Shown: positions 1 to 9,520 of the stretch, in pieces
Position numbering within the stretch: position 1 is the first letter of the stretch
How the letters are laid out: every line of letters begins with the position of its first letter
Source: Veillonella dispar
Lineage (GTDB): Bacteria > Bacillota > Negativicutes > Veillonellales > Veillonellaceae
Direction of reading: 5' to 3'
NCBI RefSeq assembly: GCF_900637515.1
Contig: NZ_LR134375.1
Coordinates: 537,952-601,951 of the forward strand
DNA: 64,000 nt
Program-made: the position numbers and the translations under genes
The notes under the pieces: model-generated
What the model was told of the DNA's origin: nothing
Seen by the model: only the letters and a program-made list of their open reading frames with translations
Database searches by the model: none

Positions 1-966
1 GACTTGATTTACGGCTTACCAGGCCAAACTATGGAGGTTTGGGAACAAGATTTGGCTGATCTAGTAAGCTCCGGCGTAGACGGTGCAGACCTATACCAAC
101 TAAATGTATTTGATGGTAGCGATCTTAATAAAGATATTGCAAAAGGCAAGGTACCCGCTGCTGCTACAACTGCTATGCAAGGGGATATGTTCGAGTTTGG
201 TCGGAAATACTTAGATGAACGTTCCTATCGTCGATTGAGTGCGGCTCACTGGAGTGCGAACAATCGTGAACGTAGCTTGTATAACATCTTAGCTAAAGCT
301 GGTGTTCCTATGTTCCCATTCGGCAGTGGTGCCGGTGGTAACGTTGATGGGTACGGCATGATGTTACATCGTGCATTAAAGCCATACGAAGATATGGTTA
401 GCCGCGGTGAAAAACCATTTATGGCTCTTATGAAACAAAGTGAATTACAACCCATTGTAAATCAAGTTGTAAGCCAACTTGAACAAGGGTTCCTCAATAT
501 TATGAGTTTGGTAACACTAGATCCAAGACTAGAAGAATTAAACTGGCTCTATGAATTATGGGAAGAACGTGGCCTCGTAGCTTACAATGGGTTACTTTAT
601 AAATTGACTGCAGCTGGTGAATTCTGGACTGTAAATCTTACACAAAGTACCTTGGAGGCTGTGGAGTATATCATGACTGGTAAAAACTCCTTCGCTATGG
701 AAGCGGTGGCTGCCCAAGATACGAAAACAACGTCTAAAGATAATCCTAACCAAGAGGTACGTGGTATTGGTCAAGGTAAAGCTAATATTTCCGTACCAAC
801 AGATGAAGACTCCGAAGCACAACGCAAGGAAGCCCTTATAGCTAAGGCAAAAGCAGAAATTGCGAAAAGCGGTGCATCTGGTGAGTCAGCAAATCGAATG
901 GTACAAGCTATGTACAATTTGAGTGCTGATGAAATTGAATATATGATGGAACGTATGATGTCTTAA
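1..966 (+). CDS. hutW: Anaerobic heme-degradation radical SAM methyltransferase (ChuW/HutW family), 3' part
   Basis: The reading frame is open from the first base, so the 5' part with the radical SAM CX3CX2C cluster lies outside the window. The visible 321 codons start with the radical SAM barrel segment IYGLPGQT and contain SANNRERSLYN and FGSGAGG, which resemble the coproporphyrinogen-oxidase-like HutW/ChuW branch. Known family members open the heme ring anaerobically with SAM and release iron. The last 80 or so residues (Lys/Glu-rich, ending in a short helical segment) look like a lineage-specific tail. A HemN-like or HemW-like role is the alternative. A terminator follows at 1069. Confidence 0.75.
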   Translation, partial: DLIYGLPGQTMEVWEQDLADLVSSGVDGADLYQLNVFDGSDLNKDIAKGKVPAAATTAMQGDMFEFGRKYLDERSYRRLSAAHWSANNRERSLYNILAKAGVPMFPFGSGAGGNVDGYGMMLHRALKPYEDMVSRGEKPFMALMKQSELQPIVNQVVSQLEQGFLNIMSLVTLDPRLEELNWLYELWEERGLVAYNGLLYKLTAAGEFWTVNLTQSTLEAVEYIMTGKNSFAMEAVAAQDTKTTSKDNPNQEVRGIGQGKANISVPTDEDSEAQRKEALIAKAKAEIAKSGASGESANRMVQAMYNLSADEIEYMMERMMS

Positions 967-1068
967 CCTGTTATATTACACCTTATATCTAACAACCTTT
1001 CTCACATACAACATATACTAAACAAGACAAACTACGTGACATACAGTACACTTTGTACTACAAAGTAG

Positions 1069-1098
1069 CCCCAGACCATGGTCTGGGGTTTACTTTTT
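1069..1098 (+). terminator. Rho-independent terminator after the HutW-like gene
   Basis: A perfect 10-bp inverted repeat (CCCCAGACCA/TGGTCTGGGG) is followed by a T-rich run TTTACTTTTT. Confidence 0.85.
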
Positions 1099-1182
1099 AT
1101 AAGGTGAAAGGTATTCTGTAATAAAAGAGCTAGAGTATAATTGTTGTATGAATCGTTGTGGTTTCGGAGTTAGGAGATTAGT

Positions 1183-2199
1183 ATGAGTACATTTCCTCAA
1201 AAACATATAGATATTGTTGGCATAGGTGCCAGTACATTAGATCGATTTATCGTCGTCGATCATTATCCTACAGGCCGTGAGGTACAACAAGTCGTATCGT
1301 CTACTACAGATGGTGGTGGGCCAGTGGCTACAGCACTAGCGGTGGCAGGAAAATATGGTGCCCGTACCGCTATGATTGATAGCATTGGTGATGACACGGT
1401 AGGTCGTCATATATTAGATGACTTTGAAAAATACAATGTTAATACAGAGGCAATTCAAGTTGAACGCGGTGCTAAGAGCGGTGTGGCAACAATCCTCGTA
1501 AAACAGAGTACTGGTGAGCGTGCTATATTTTTTGAACGGTCTACTGCAACTGAGCCTGAGTTTTTAGATACCCATAAGCAGCTGATAGGATCTGCCTATA
1601 TTCTGCATATCAATGGTCGACATCGCCAACTCATGCGCTCTGCTATGGCCGTTGCAAAAGAGGTAGGCACTATCATTTCTTTAGATGGTGGTGCTCAGCG
1701 TTACGATGCAGACATGAAGCCTATTACAGAAGCCAGTCACATCGTTATCGTAGCTCGTGATTATGCTGAAAAATATACGGGCACAACTAATCTAAAAGAG
1801 GCTTGTCGTATCATTCATGAACGAGGTGCATGTATTGCAGGTGTTACGGATGGTGCAAATGGTAGTTATTTTGTTTGGCCTGATGGAACATTTTATCGAT
1901 GTGAACCATTTACTCAATCTACCGTAGTAGATACAACGGGGGCTGGGGATAGCTTTCATGGTGCTTTTCTAGCTAATTTAGTATATACAATTAATCATAT
2001 GAAGGGGCAAGACACAACTTCGACGACTAAGCATGACCGTGCATCTATACATGCTGTAGAGTTGCTCAAAGCTTGTGCACATTCTGATTTAGAGAAGGCC
2101 GCTATTTTTGCATCTGCAGTAGCTTCTTTAAATACACAAGGCATAGGCGGGCGCAGTCCACTACCAACGTTAAAGTCAGTGCAGGAACTAATAGGATAG
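1183..2199 (+). CDS. PfkB/ribokinase-family carbohydrate kinase
   Basis: This 338-residue protein has the ribokinase fold signatures: an N-terminal substrate loop DGGGPVATALAVAGKYG (about residues 43-59) and the C-terminal PfkB motif DTTGAGDSFHGAF (about 250-262), whose Asp is the catalytic base. The family phosphorylates sugars or nucleosides with ATP; the substrate cannot be read from sequence. The ATG is preceded by TTAGGAGATT. A TATAAT box sits at 1136-1141. The gene ends 10 bp before ktrB, so the two may be cotranscribed, which is odd functionally. The tail ASLNTQGIGGRSPLP is typical of sugar kinases of this group. Confidence 0.85.
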   Translation: MSTFPQKHIDIVGIGASTLDRFIVVDHYPTGREVQQVVSSTTDGGGPVATALAVAGKYGARTAMIDSIGDDTVGRHILDDFEKYNVNTEAIQVERGAKSGVATILVKQSTGERAIFFERSTATEPEFLDTHKQLIGSAYILHINGRHRQLMRSAMAVAKEVGTIISLDGGAQRYDADMKPITEASHIVIVARDYAEKYTGTTNLKEACRIIHERGACIAGVTDGANGSYFVWPDGTFYRCEPFTQSTVVDTTGAGDSFHGAFLANLVYTINHMKGQDTTSTTKHDRASIHAVELLKACAHSDLEKAAIFASAVASLNTQGIGGRSPLPTLKSVQELIG

Positions 2200-2209
2200 G
2201 ACTATAGTT

Positions 2210-3571
2210 ATGTGGAAAAATACTTCAAAAAATCAAGTTCAGCAATATATGCAACATAATCCTTATCGCCTATTAGCCCTTAGCTTTTTTGCTACCATGA
2301 CTATAGGGACGATATTACTCATGTTGCCCATATCACATGCTCAAGGCCTTAGTACAACGCTTGTAGATGCAGCTTTTACCGCAGTATCTTGTGTTTCTGT
2401 AACTGGATTGTCAACAGTAGATACCTATCATCATTGGTCCTTGTTTGGCAAAATCGTCATGGTAATCCTTATCCAATTAGGTGGTTTAGGGATTGTTTCC
2501 TTTACCACTATTATTGCTCTAGTATTAGGGCGACGGGTAGGTCTGAAAAATCGCGTGCTTTTGTCAGAAGATGTAGGGCAAGATGGCATGAAAGGGCTTC
2601 TACACATTACGAAGAAGCTAACCATTTATACCTTTTGTGTCGAAATAATTGGGGGTATTATCTATACCATTCAGCTATATCCCTATATTGGTGATGCTGC
2701 TTTATATACGGGGATTATGCAATCTATTTCCAGCTTTTGTAATGCAGGATTTATATTCTTTGATAATGATCTACCTTATGCTATGGTGGGCGATGTATTA
2801 TTTAATATGAATACAATGGCCCTTATTGTAATAGGTGGTTTTGGGTATCTCGCAACTTTTGATATTTGGTCGCATCGCAAGCTACGACGATTTGTAGATT
2901 TAAAACTACATACAAAAATAATGTTAGTTGGTACAACGGCGCTCATCCTTTTAGGGACTATTATTTTCTTGGGGGTTGAGTGGGCGAATCCCAAAACGTT
3001 TGGTCCTTTACCTATATGGAACAAGATCATGGCATCTCTGTTTCAATCGATTACACCTCGTACAGCGGGGATTGCAACTGTAGATTATAATGATTTACAT
3101 CCAATTACACTGTTTATTACCATCATTTTTATGTTTATTGGGGCAGGTCCTAACTCTACAGGGGGCGGTGTTAAGATTAGTACTATTGCCGTCGCTTTTC
3201 TAGCATCGCGTACATTATTTAATAACCGTTCTGATACAGAGGTTTTTGAACGTCGTATCTCGTTGATTACTGTACTTAAGGCAAATGGGATAATCTTTTT
3301 ATCTATCCTTTTTGTTTTATTTGCTACTTGTTATTTGGCTTGGGATGAGCCATATGACTTTATTCGACTGCTTTTTGAGGTAACTTCTGCCTTTGGGACC
3401 GTAGGTCTTACAACGGGTATTACACCTAATTTATCTGAAAGTAGTAAATGGGTGTTGATGCTTGTTATGTTTACAGGTCGTGTAGGGGTTATGACTGTTA
3501 TTGGTACTTGGGCGCTAAGAACGGCACCGACTAAACCAATTAGCTATGCAGAAGAGCGTGTATTGTTATAA
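2210..3571 (+). CDS. ktrB: Potassium uptake channel subunit KtrB/TrkH family
   Basis: This 453-residue integral membrane protein has the four pore-loop signatures of the Trk/Ktr/HKT superfamily in order: SCVSVTGLST, SSFCNAGF, SITPRTAGIA and SAFGTVGLTTG, each with the conserved filter glycine. It forms the ion-conducting dimer in the cytoplasmic membrane and works with the RCK-domain ring KtrA, encoded 34 bp downstream. Its length and the absence of the long TrkH N-terminal helices favour KtrB over TrkH. The start codon follows AGGACTATAGTT, a weak ribosome binding site, suggesting coupling with the upstream kinase. Confidence 0.92.
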   Translation: MWKNTSKNQVQQYMQHNPYRLLALSFFATMTIGTILLMLPISHAQGLSTTLVDAAFTAVSCVSVTGLSTVDTYHHWSLFGKIVMVILIQLGGLGIVSFTTIIALVLGRRVGLKNRVLLSEDVGQDGMKGLLHITKKLTIYTFCVEIIGGIIYTIQLYPYIGDAALYTGIMQSISSFCNAGFIFFDNDLPYAMVGDVLFNMNTMALIVIGGFGYLATFDIWSHRKLRRFVDLKLHTKIMLVGTTALILLGTIIFLGVEWANPKTFGPLPIWNKIMASLFQSITPRTAGIATVDYNDLHPITLFITIIFMFIGAGPNSTGGGVKISTIAVAFLASRTLFNNRSDTEVFERRISLITVLKANGIIFLSILFVLFATCYLAWDEPYDFIRLLFEVTSAFGTVGLTTGITPNLSESSKWVLMLVMFTGRVGVMTVIGTWALRTAPTKPISYAEERVLL

Positions 3572-3605
3572 AAATAGATTAGATTGAATATAAAAGAGGT
3601 CATAT

Positions 3606-4256
3606 ATGAAACATAAAACGATAGCAGTAATAGGTCTTGGTCAATTTGGTGGCACTGTTGCCAAGATGTTAGCTTCCATGGAGCATGAGGTATTAGGTGT
3701 AGATATTGATCCAGAAGTTGTACAGAAAATTTCGCCATTTATAACACATGCTATAGTTGCAGATACAACTGATGAAGAGGCAATCAAAGAATTGGCCCTA
3801 AGCCAGTTTGATATGGTTATTGTGGCTATAGGTGGAAATCTTCAAGCTAATTTAATGACAGCTATGCTTCTTAAAGAATTAAATGCACCTAAAATTGTGG
3901 CCAAGGCTGAAAATAATATACAAGGCAAAATGCTTCATAAAATAGGTGTAGATCAAGTGATTTACCCTGAATACGATATGGCATTACGCCTCGTACAGTT
4001 TTTAACTAGAGACCATGTGATGGATTATTTACAACTATCTAAAAATATTAGTCTCATAGAAATTAAGGTGCCAACATTCTTGGTAGGATCTAATTTAAAG
4101 GATTCTAATTTGCGTGAGAAATATAATCTTAATGCAGTAGGCATAAGACGCGGTGAAGATTTAGAAGTTCCACCAAACCCAATTACCATTCTCGGTGAAG
4201 ATGATAAATTATTAGTAATTGGGAATAATTCTGATTTAGATGCATTAACGGTGTAG
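3606..4256 (+). CDS. ktrA: Potassium uptake regulatory subunit KtrA (RCK_N + RCK_C)
   Basis: This 216-residue cytosolic protein begins with the Rossmann nucleotide-binding motif GLGQFGG (about 11-17), followed by the acidic end of beta-2 VLGVDID. That is the RCK_N (TrkA-N) domain binding ATP/ADP or NAD. The C-terminal third (from about residue 140) is an RCK_C ligand-binding domain. KtrA forms an octameric ring gating KtrB. It follows ktrB closely and has AAAGAGG at the usual distance from ATG, consistent with one operon. A terminator is found at 4323. Confidence 0.92.
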   Translation: MKHKTIAVIGLGQFGGTVAKMLASMEHEVLGVDIDPEVVQKISPFITHAIVADTTDEEAIKELALSQFDMVIVAIGGNLQANLMTAMLLKELNAPKIVAKAENNIQGKMLHKIGVDQVIYPEYDMALRLVQFLTRDHVMDYLQLSKNISLIEIKVPTFLVGSNLKDSNLREKYNLNAVGIRRGEDLEVPPNPITILGEDDKLLVIGNNSDLDALTV

Positions 4257-4322
4257 TAAGTATACGAAAGAGATATAATTATATCGAAAAAATGTGATAC
4301 AATAAAAATAGAATTCAGTATA

Positions 4323-4349
4323 GGCCATACGTATTCGTATGGCCTTTTT
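4323..4349 (+). terminator. Terminator of the ktrBA operon
   Basis: GGCCATACG and CGTATGGCC pair across a 4-nt loop, followed by five T. Confidence 0.85.
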
Positions 4350-4369
4350 AAATAGAAATGAAGGTTAGT

Positions 4370-5176
4370 ATGACAGAAGAACAATACATAACGGCGCTGA
4401 CCAATAACCCCCATGGAATTCGGAATATTCCAAACCCTACAGAAGCAATGCAACTTACCTGCGTAGCTCAAAATGGCATGTTGTTGCAATACATTAAAGA
4501 ACCTACCGAAAAGGTTATTGAAACGGCGCTTTCACAATCACCACGAGCCATACAATTCGTGGAACATCCTACAGAAGAACTATTACAGGCCTTGGTGAAA
4601 AAAGATTGGGCTGTTTTAGAATATATCGATACCCCATCCGATGCAGTTGTTCAATGTGCACTCAATCAATCTGGGTGGGCTATTCGCTATATTGCAAATC
4701 CATCTGAAGCACTGCAGTTAGAAGCTGTAAAGTCTAACTACGATGCTTTGCAATATATTAAGGAGCCTAGTGAAGCCGTACAATTGCAAGCAGTTAAAGA
4801 GAATTACTTGGCATTACGTTATATTGATGAGCCTAGCGTAGCCGTATTAGAAGCAGCAGTTAAACAAGATTCTCAAGCGATGCGGCAAATTACAAAGCTT
4901 ACAAAGGACTTGGCATTGCACCTATTTGGTGTAAGTGCTGCCACACTAGGGTATATACCAAATAATTTAGGTGTCACTGTGGACGAAATTAAATCGATCA
5001 TCATTAGCGCCATCTCTAGTGATACAGCTGATGAAGACTATATTCGTGAATTGATTAACAACCAAGCTATCGGTGGTCGCCAATCTAAATGGCATATCGA
5101 CCTATTGTCACTTATAGACGCTTATGGAACTAGGGCTGTTAAGAAAATTGCAGTCAGTGAATATTTGAAGTATTAG
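4370..5176 (+). CDS. Helical-repeat protein (DUF4116-like) next to a MoxR/VWA pair
   Basis: Residues about 20-180 consist of seven tandem repeats of 22-23 residues with the pattern P(S/T)EAVQLxAVKxNxxALQYIxE. These should form paired helices, similar to DUF4116 repeats. The last 90 residues are non-repetitive. No catalytic motif or signal peptide is seen, so a cytosolic adaptor or scaffold is likely (inference). I chose the ATG at 4370 because GAAGG lies 6 nt before it; an in-frame ATG at 4358 has no ribosome binding site. It ends 13 bp before the AAA+ ATPase gene, so the two are almost certainly cotranscribed. Function is unknown. Confidence 0.8.
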   Translation: MTEEQYITALTNNPHGIRNIPNPTEAMQLTCVAQNGMLLQYIKEPTEKVIETALSQSPRAIQFVEHPTEELLQALVKKDWAVLEYIDTPSDAVVQCALNQSGWAIRYIANPSEALQLEAVKSNYDALQYIKEPSEAVQLQAVKENYLALRYIDEPSVAVLEAAVKQDSQAMRQITKLTKDLALHLFGVSAATLGYIPNNLGVTVDEIKSIIISAISSDTADEDYIRELINNQAIGGRQSKWHIDLLSLIDAYGTRAVKKIAVSEYLKY

Positions 5177-5189
5177 AAATGGAGACACA

Positions 5190-6290
5190 ATGAACTTTAT
5201 AGATACAATGGCAAGTGTAGAATTAGTGCTTGCTGCTAATCAAGTGCCTTTGCTCGTTGGTGAAACGGGCATTGGTAAAACATCTCTTGCGGCACGCGTA
5301 GCTACTGTGCATGACTGGGAATTGGTAACCATTGATGGAAATCTTTTAAAAGAAGGTGAAATTGGTGGTTTACCAACTGTAGAATCTGTAACACATACAG
5401 ATGGTCGTGGTAACACACATTCTGTAAAGACTACAGTGTATGCTGTACATCATACGTTGGAACATGTGGCTCAAGCTGTGGATAAAGGTCGTCAAGTATT
5501 ACTGTTTATCGATGAAATTAACCGTGCTGAACATGCAGTACAACAGGAGTTAATGAATCTTATCTTGAATCGTGAAATCAATGGCTTCTCTTTAAGTGAT
5601 CAAGTGCGTATCATCGCCGCTATGAACCCTGAGGATTCTTTTGACTACCAAACTATCGACATGGACCCGGCACAACAAAACCGTTTTGTATGGCTCTATA
5701 TGAATGCTGATTATATGCAATGGATTGACTGGGCTATAAGTGCTGGTATTGAGGAAAAAGTTATCGAATTCATTTCTTCCTATCCAGAGTATTTAAATCA
5801 ACGACATGAAGATGATATTGATGCGACACCACGCTCCTTTGAACGCGTATCTGGCCTGTATACGATTTATAAAAACCAAGAAGATTCAGCCTATAGTCGC
5901 GATGTATTTATGAATGTTATCCGCGGTAATGTAGGTAAACTCATTGCCGAGGCGTTTGTAAACTTTATCGAGTCAGACCAAGAACCACTTATTACCTTTG
6001 ATGATGTATTGGTGGCGGTTCAAAAGCCAGGGGCCATTATGTCTATGGCTGAACAGGTTAAAGGTGAAAGTCCAACACGCTTATACGTAGCGGCTAAAAA
6101 TATGTTGCATCGTTTAAACCGCAATAGCAATGCCGAAGAAGTTCATCACTTCATTGAATTCCTTACATTGTATCCAGGTGATCTACGCGTAGCAGTTATG
6201 AAAGACTTGCGTAACACATACGAACGTGTTTTCGCTTATGCCATTGAAGATGACTTGTTCATCGATACCTTCTTTGAAGCACAAAAATAG
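5190..6290 (+). CDS. MoxR-type AAA+ ATPase (AAA_5)
   Basis: This 366-residue protein has Walker A GETGIGKT (residues 24-31), Walker B LLFIDE (104-109) and the sensor-1 region IIAAMNP (141-147). The MoxR class of AAA+ ATPases works as a chaperone that remodels partner complexes, usually with a VWA protein encoded next door, as in E. coli RavA-ViaA. Exactly this layout is seen here, with a DUF2201/VWA protein 135 bp downstream and the helical-repeat protein just upstream. The ATG is preceded by GGAGACACA. The substrate is not known. Confidence 0.88.
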   Translation: MNFIDTMASVELVLAANQVPLLVGETGIGKTSLAARVATVHDWELVTIDGNLLKEGEIGGLPTVESVTHTDGRGNTHSVKTTVYAVHHTLEHVAQAVDKGRQVLLFIDEINRAEHAVQQELMNLILNREINGFSLSDQVRIIAAMNPEDSFDYQTIDMDPAQQNRFVWLYMNADYMQWIDWAISAGIEEKVIEFISSYPEYLNQRHEDDIDATPRSFERVSGLYTIYKNQEDSAYSRDVFMNVIRGNVGKLIAEAFVNFIESDQEPLITFDDVLVAVQKPGAIMSMAEQVKGESPTRLYVAAKNMLHRLNRNSNAEEVHHFIEFLTLYPGDLRVAVMKDLRNTYERVFAYAIEDDLFIDTFFEAQK

Positions 6291-6425
6291 TTCTGCTCCA
6301 TAGTTAACTAAATGAAGCTGTCTATATGGATAAAGAAATTTAGCGAATGATTGGGGATACAATAACCAATATATAAAACATGATATACATAAAATCTGAT
6401 GTTAAACGAAAAAGGAGGTGGAATG

Positions 6426-8069
6426 ATGCAACGAAATTTAGATAAAGATGATATTCGCGACGCCTCTGATTTACTCACTCATATAGACGGGTGGGAGAAA
6501 ACAGGTTCCTATGATGAGAAGGCCATCGAGGCTCTCGATCGTTGGCATGCAAAACGGGAGCGTATTCATCGTGAAGCAGAGGCCTTGTACACGCAAATCT
6601 ATGCTGCTTACGAAGCCTATGTAGATAGTTATGAAGCACAACATCATAGCATGGAACCAGAACGCATAGCGGCAGACTTGATGAACCATAATATGTCTGA
6701 TAGTCATATAGGGACCATAGGACGTGCCTTAGATGAGATACAAATTGAAGGCACCGATTTTGCGATAATGCAACAAGCCGTAATGACACCTGCCTTTGAG
6801 CAACGATTATGGAATATTTTACATGATGTAAATAGCTTACTCCTTGAAGAGGACCAATTCTTTGGTTATTTCTATTTACAAATGGCTCATCGTATTCGTT
6901 TTGATATGACCAGTGCCTTCGGTATTAACTTAAAACAAGGTGGCTATGTATTATATGTAAATCCTTTTATCTTACTACGCCAGCCACCAGATGTTATGAA
7001 AGATGGCATTAAGCGTGAAATTCTTCATATTATTTCTGCACATTTGATGCGCGTAAAAACATTGAGTCAAAGCTTTAATAAAACGGCCGTACATATGGCG
7101 ATGGATATGGTTGTAAATGACTACTTAGAACATGTTGATCGTGATGCGGTTACTGTAGCCAATGTAAATGAACGTTTTGGATTGATGCTCAAACGATTCC
7201 GTACCATTGAGTATTACGCCAAGGCCATCGATAAGGCGATGAAGGAAAAGCCTGAACTCTTTGTACCTGTAGATAATTCTGATACAGCTGTAGCTATGGA
7301 GTTTGACTCTCAAACTAGCCATGATATTTGGGATGAATCTGATTCCATTGATACGGATACGATGGACCAAATTACGGAGCGCTATATCAACGAAGCCTCA
7401 AAAGGTGATATGGAAGGGTATGTGAAGAGTCTCATCGATACCTTCCAAAAGACGCGTCGTGCTCTTCCGTGGTATTTCTACCTTAAAAAGCTTATGGGCA
7501 AGGTAGCAAGTGGGTACAAAAAAACGACGATGCGTCGCAATCGTCGTCAACCTGAGCGCTTGGAGTTGTCTGGTACCTTGCGTCAACATAAAGCTAATGT
7601 ATGGGTTGCTCTCGATATGAGTGGTAGTATTACCGATGCAGAGTTTACGAACGCCTTAGAACAAGTACTGCAAATTGTACATGCCTATAACCATCGCATC
7701 ACCGTTGTAGAATGTGATAATGAGGTGCGCCGTACTTATACGATGGAATCAGTAAAAGATGTAAAGCCTCGCCTTGATGTGCGCGGTGCAACAGCTTTCT
7801 CGCCAGTATTTTCTTTAGCCAATCAAAACCGTGTGGATTTATTGGTTTACTTCACGGATGGCAAAGGCGAGGAACGATTACGAGAGGCTCCGAAAGGGTA
7901 TAAGGTTTTATGGGTTCTTACAGGGGAAAATCCTCAACTATCTCTTCATAATCCGTATGGCATGGTTCGTGAACTAGGTTATGTGGGTGTAGATGAAACA
8001 CAAGATATAGATGAATTTGTACGTATGTCTAGTCGTAGTGGCTTTTCTATGGCTAACCAAGAGGTTTAG
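6426..8069 (+). CDS. DUF2201-like putative metallopeptidase domain + VWA domain protein
   Basis: About 547 residues. The N-terminal half resembles DUF2201_N (putative metallopeptidase-like domain), but where a HExxH zinc site is expected the sequence is REILHIISAH, so the first His is Arg. The C-terminal half carries a von Willebrand A-like domain with the MIDAS motif DMSGS and a later YFTDGKG strand. AGGAGG at 6413-6418 best fits the ATG at 6426; an upstream in-frame ATG at 6399 lacks a ribosome binding site. Paired with the MoxR ATPase upstream it probably forms a RavA-ViaA-like machine (inference). Confidence 0.82.
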   Translation: MQRNLDKDDIRDASDLLTHIDGWEKTGSYDEKAIEALDRWHAKRERIHREAEALYTQIYAAYEAYVDSYEAQHHSMEPERIAADLMNHNMSDSHIGTIGRALDEIQIEGTDFAIMQQAVMTPAFEQRLWNILHDVNSLLLEEDQFFGYFYLQMAHRIRFDMTSAFGINLKQGGYVLYVNPFILLRQPPDVMKDGIKREILHIISAHLMRVKTLSQSFNKTAVHMAMDMVVNDYLEHVDRDAVTVANVNERFGLMLKRFRTIEYYAKAIDKAMKEKPELFVPVDNSDTAVAMEFDSQTSHDIWDESDSIDTDTMDQITERYINEASKGDMEGYVKSLIDTFQKTRRALPWYFYLKKLMGKVASGYKKTTMRRNRRQPERLELSGTLRQHKANVWVALDMSGSITDAEFTNALEQVLQIVHAYNHRITVVECDNEVRRTYTMESVKDVKPRLDVRGATAFSPVFSLANQNRVDLLVYFTDGKGEERLREAPKGYKVLWVLTGENPQLSLHNPYGMVRELGYVGVDETQDIDEFVRMSSRSGFSMANQEV

Positions 8070-8137
8070 GCTGCTTTATAAAGGTGAGCATTGATATATT
8101 TTGGTTTAACCTAGAGATGTGTTTATAAAAGCATATA

Positions 8138-8171
8138 AAAATGACGCAATTCCTTAGAATTGCGTCATTTC
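8138..8171. terminator. Bidirectional terminator between convergent genes
   Basis: ATGACGCAATTC pairs with GAATTGCGTCAT; A-run before and T-run after serve both the VWA gene and the leftward hydrolase gene. Confidence 0.85.
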
Positions 8172-8193
8172 TACGTAGATGTTATTTTTTATT

Positions 8194-8871
8194 TTAGTTA
8201 TTGAGCTCGATAGAGGAACCTGGATCGATAATGAGGGCTGTTTGATTATATTTGCCTTCAACTAAGCTTGTAAATACACCTGGTTCACGGTCGATAACAG
8301 GCCATGTTTTGTAGTGAATTGGAATGGAGATACGCGCTTTTACATAAGAAGCAGCAAGAGCTGCATCTTCAACGCCCATCGTGAAGTTATCACCAATAGG
8401 AAGTAAAGCGTAGTCAATATCTCCAAAGCGATTCAATAATTTCATATCGCTAAAGAGTGCTGTATCACCTGCAAAGTATACAATATCTCCATAGAAATCT
8501 ACGATACAACCTGCTGCATGACCACCAGGGATACCAGCACCGTGGAAGGCTGGAACTATGCGAACAGAACCGAATTCAAAGTCAAATTTACCGCCTAAAT
8601 GCATAGCGTGTGTACGACAACCAGCAGCTGCTGCTTTACCTGCTACCTCTGCAGTAGAGATAACGAGCGCATCATTTGTTTTAGCAATGAAATCTGTATC
8701 GCCATAGTGGTCATCGTGACCATGGCTGACAAAGATATATTGGCATTTGATATCTTCTTTTTTTGCGATATCCCATGTATTACCTGTTAAGAATGGGTCG
8801 AAAATCATGGACACATCACCGCGTGTTAGCATAAAGCAAGCATGACCGAAATAAGTTAGTTTTGTTTTCAT
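8194..8871 (-). CDS. UPF0173-family metal-dependent hydrolase (metallo-beta-lactamase fold)
   Basis: This 225-residue protein begins MKTKLTYFGHACF and has the metallo-beta-lactamase zinc motif HGHDDH inside FVSHGHDDHYGD, plus a later AGDTALF strand and a C-terminal IHYKTWP histidine. The YtkL/UPF0173 group has no assigned physiological substrate. An in-frame upstream ATG at 8961 exists, but the start at 8871 has AAGGAAGGAAG 8 nt before it and matches the family's usual N terminus. It is transcribed divergently from moaC with about 108 bp between them. Confidence 0.88.
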   Translation of the reverse strand: MKTKLTYFGHACFMLTRGDVSMIFDPFLTGNTWDIAKKEDIKCQYIFVSHGHDDHYGDTDFIAKTNDALVISTAEVAGKAAAAGCRTHAMHLGGKFDFEFGSVRIVPAFHGAGIPGGHAAGCIVDFYGDIVYFAGDTALFSDMKLLNRFGDIDYALLPIGDNFTMGVEDAALAASYVKARISIPIHYKTWPVIDREPGVFTSLVEGKYNQTALIIDPGSSIELNN

Positions 8872-8979
8872 AGGAACACTTCCTTCCTTATACATATAAA
8901 TCTTAATTCTATTGTATAATATAACTAATGAAAATAAAACTATTGATGATAATTTATGCATAATTAGTAAGGATATAGT

Positions 8980-9492
8980 ATGGATTTAACACATTTTGAT
9001 CAAGATGGTAATGCTTGGATGGTGGACGTATCCGATAAGGATATCACATCCCGCACAGCCATCGCAGAAGGATTCATAGCAATCAATGATGTAATTTATG
9101 AGCGCATTGCTGGAGGTACTATAAAAAAGGGCGATGTCCTTAGTGTTGCGCAACTAGCTGCTATTATGGGGGCTAAGCAAACGAGCAATCTCATTCCTCT
9201 TTGTCATCCATTAGCGCTCACAAAGGTTGAGGTTCACTGCTCTTTAGTAGATGGTGAAAGCCCTGCTTGCACTGATGAAAATCATAACAAGGCCGTCAAG
9301 GTACGTGCCATCGTTAAGACTACTGGAAAAACGGGCGTTGAAATGGAGGCCCTTACAGCTGTACAAGTGGGCTTGCTCACCGTATACGATATGTGTAAGG
9401 CCATTGATAAAGGCATGATTATGGGACCTACATACCTCGTAGAAAAAGAAGGCGGGAAAAGTGGACATTTTGTGCGTTCCTTTGTAGAATAA
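8980..9492 (+). CDS. moaC: Cyclic pyranopterin monophosphate synthase MoaC
   Basis: 170 residues with the MoaC hallmarks MVDVSDKDITSRTA near the N terminus, NLIPLCHPLALTKV in the middle, and GVEMEALTAVQVGLLTVYDMCKAID followed by KEGGKSGHF. It rearranges the 3',8-cyclo-GTP product of MoaA into cyclic pyranopterin monophosphate, the second half of step one in molybdenum cofactor synthesis. The partner moaA is far away at 52177 and mobAB/moeA at 38410, so the pathway is scattered. It lies 28 bp upstream of trmL, a probable shared transcript. Confidence 0.96.
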   Translation: MDLTHFDQDGNAWMVDVSDKDITSRTAIAEGFIAINDVIYERIAGGTIKKGDVLSVAQLAAIMGAKQTSNLIPLCHPLALTKVEVHCSLVDGESPACTDENHNKAVKVRAIVKTTGKTGVEMEALTAVQVGLLTVYDMCKAIDKGMIMGPTYLVEKEGGKSGHFVRSFVE

Positions 9493-9520
9493 TATAGATA
9501 TAAAGAATAGGGGAACGAAA

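Noticed and set aside
4025..4489. 154-codon frame on the minus strand
   Set aside because: It is antisense to ktrA and the repeat-protein gene and crosses the ktrBA terminator; no ribosome binding site.
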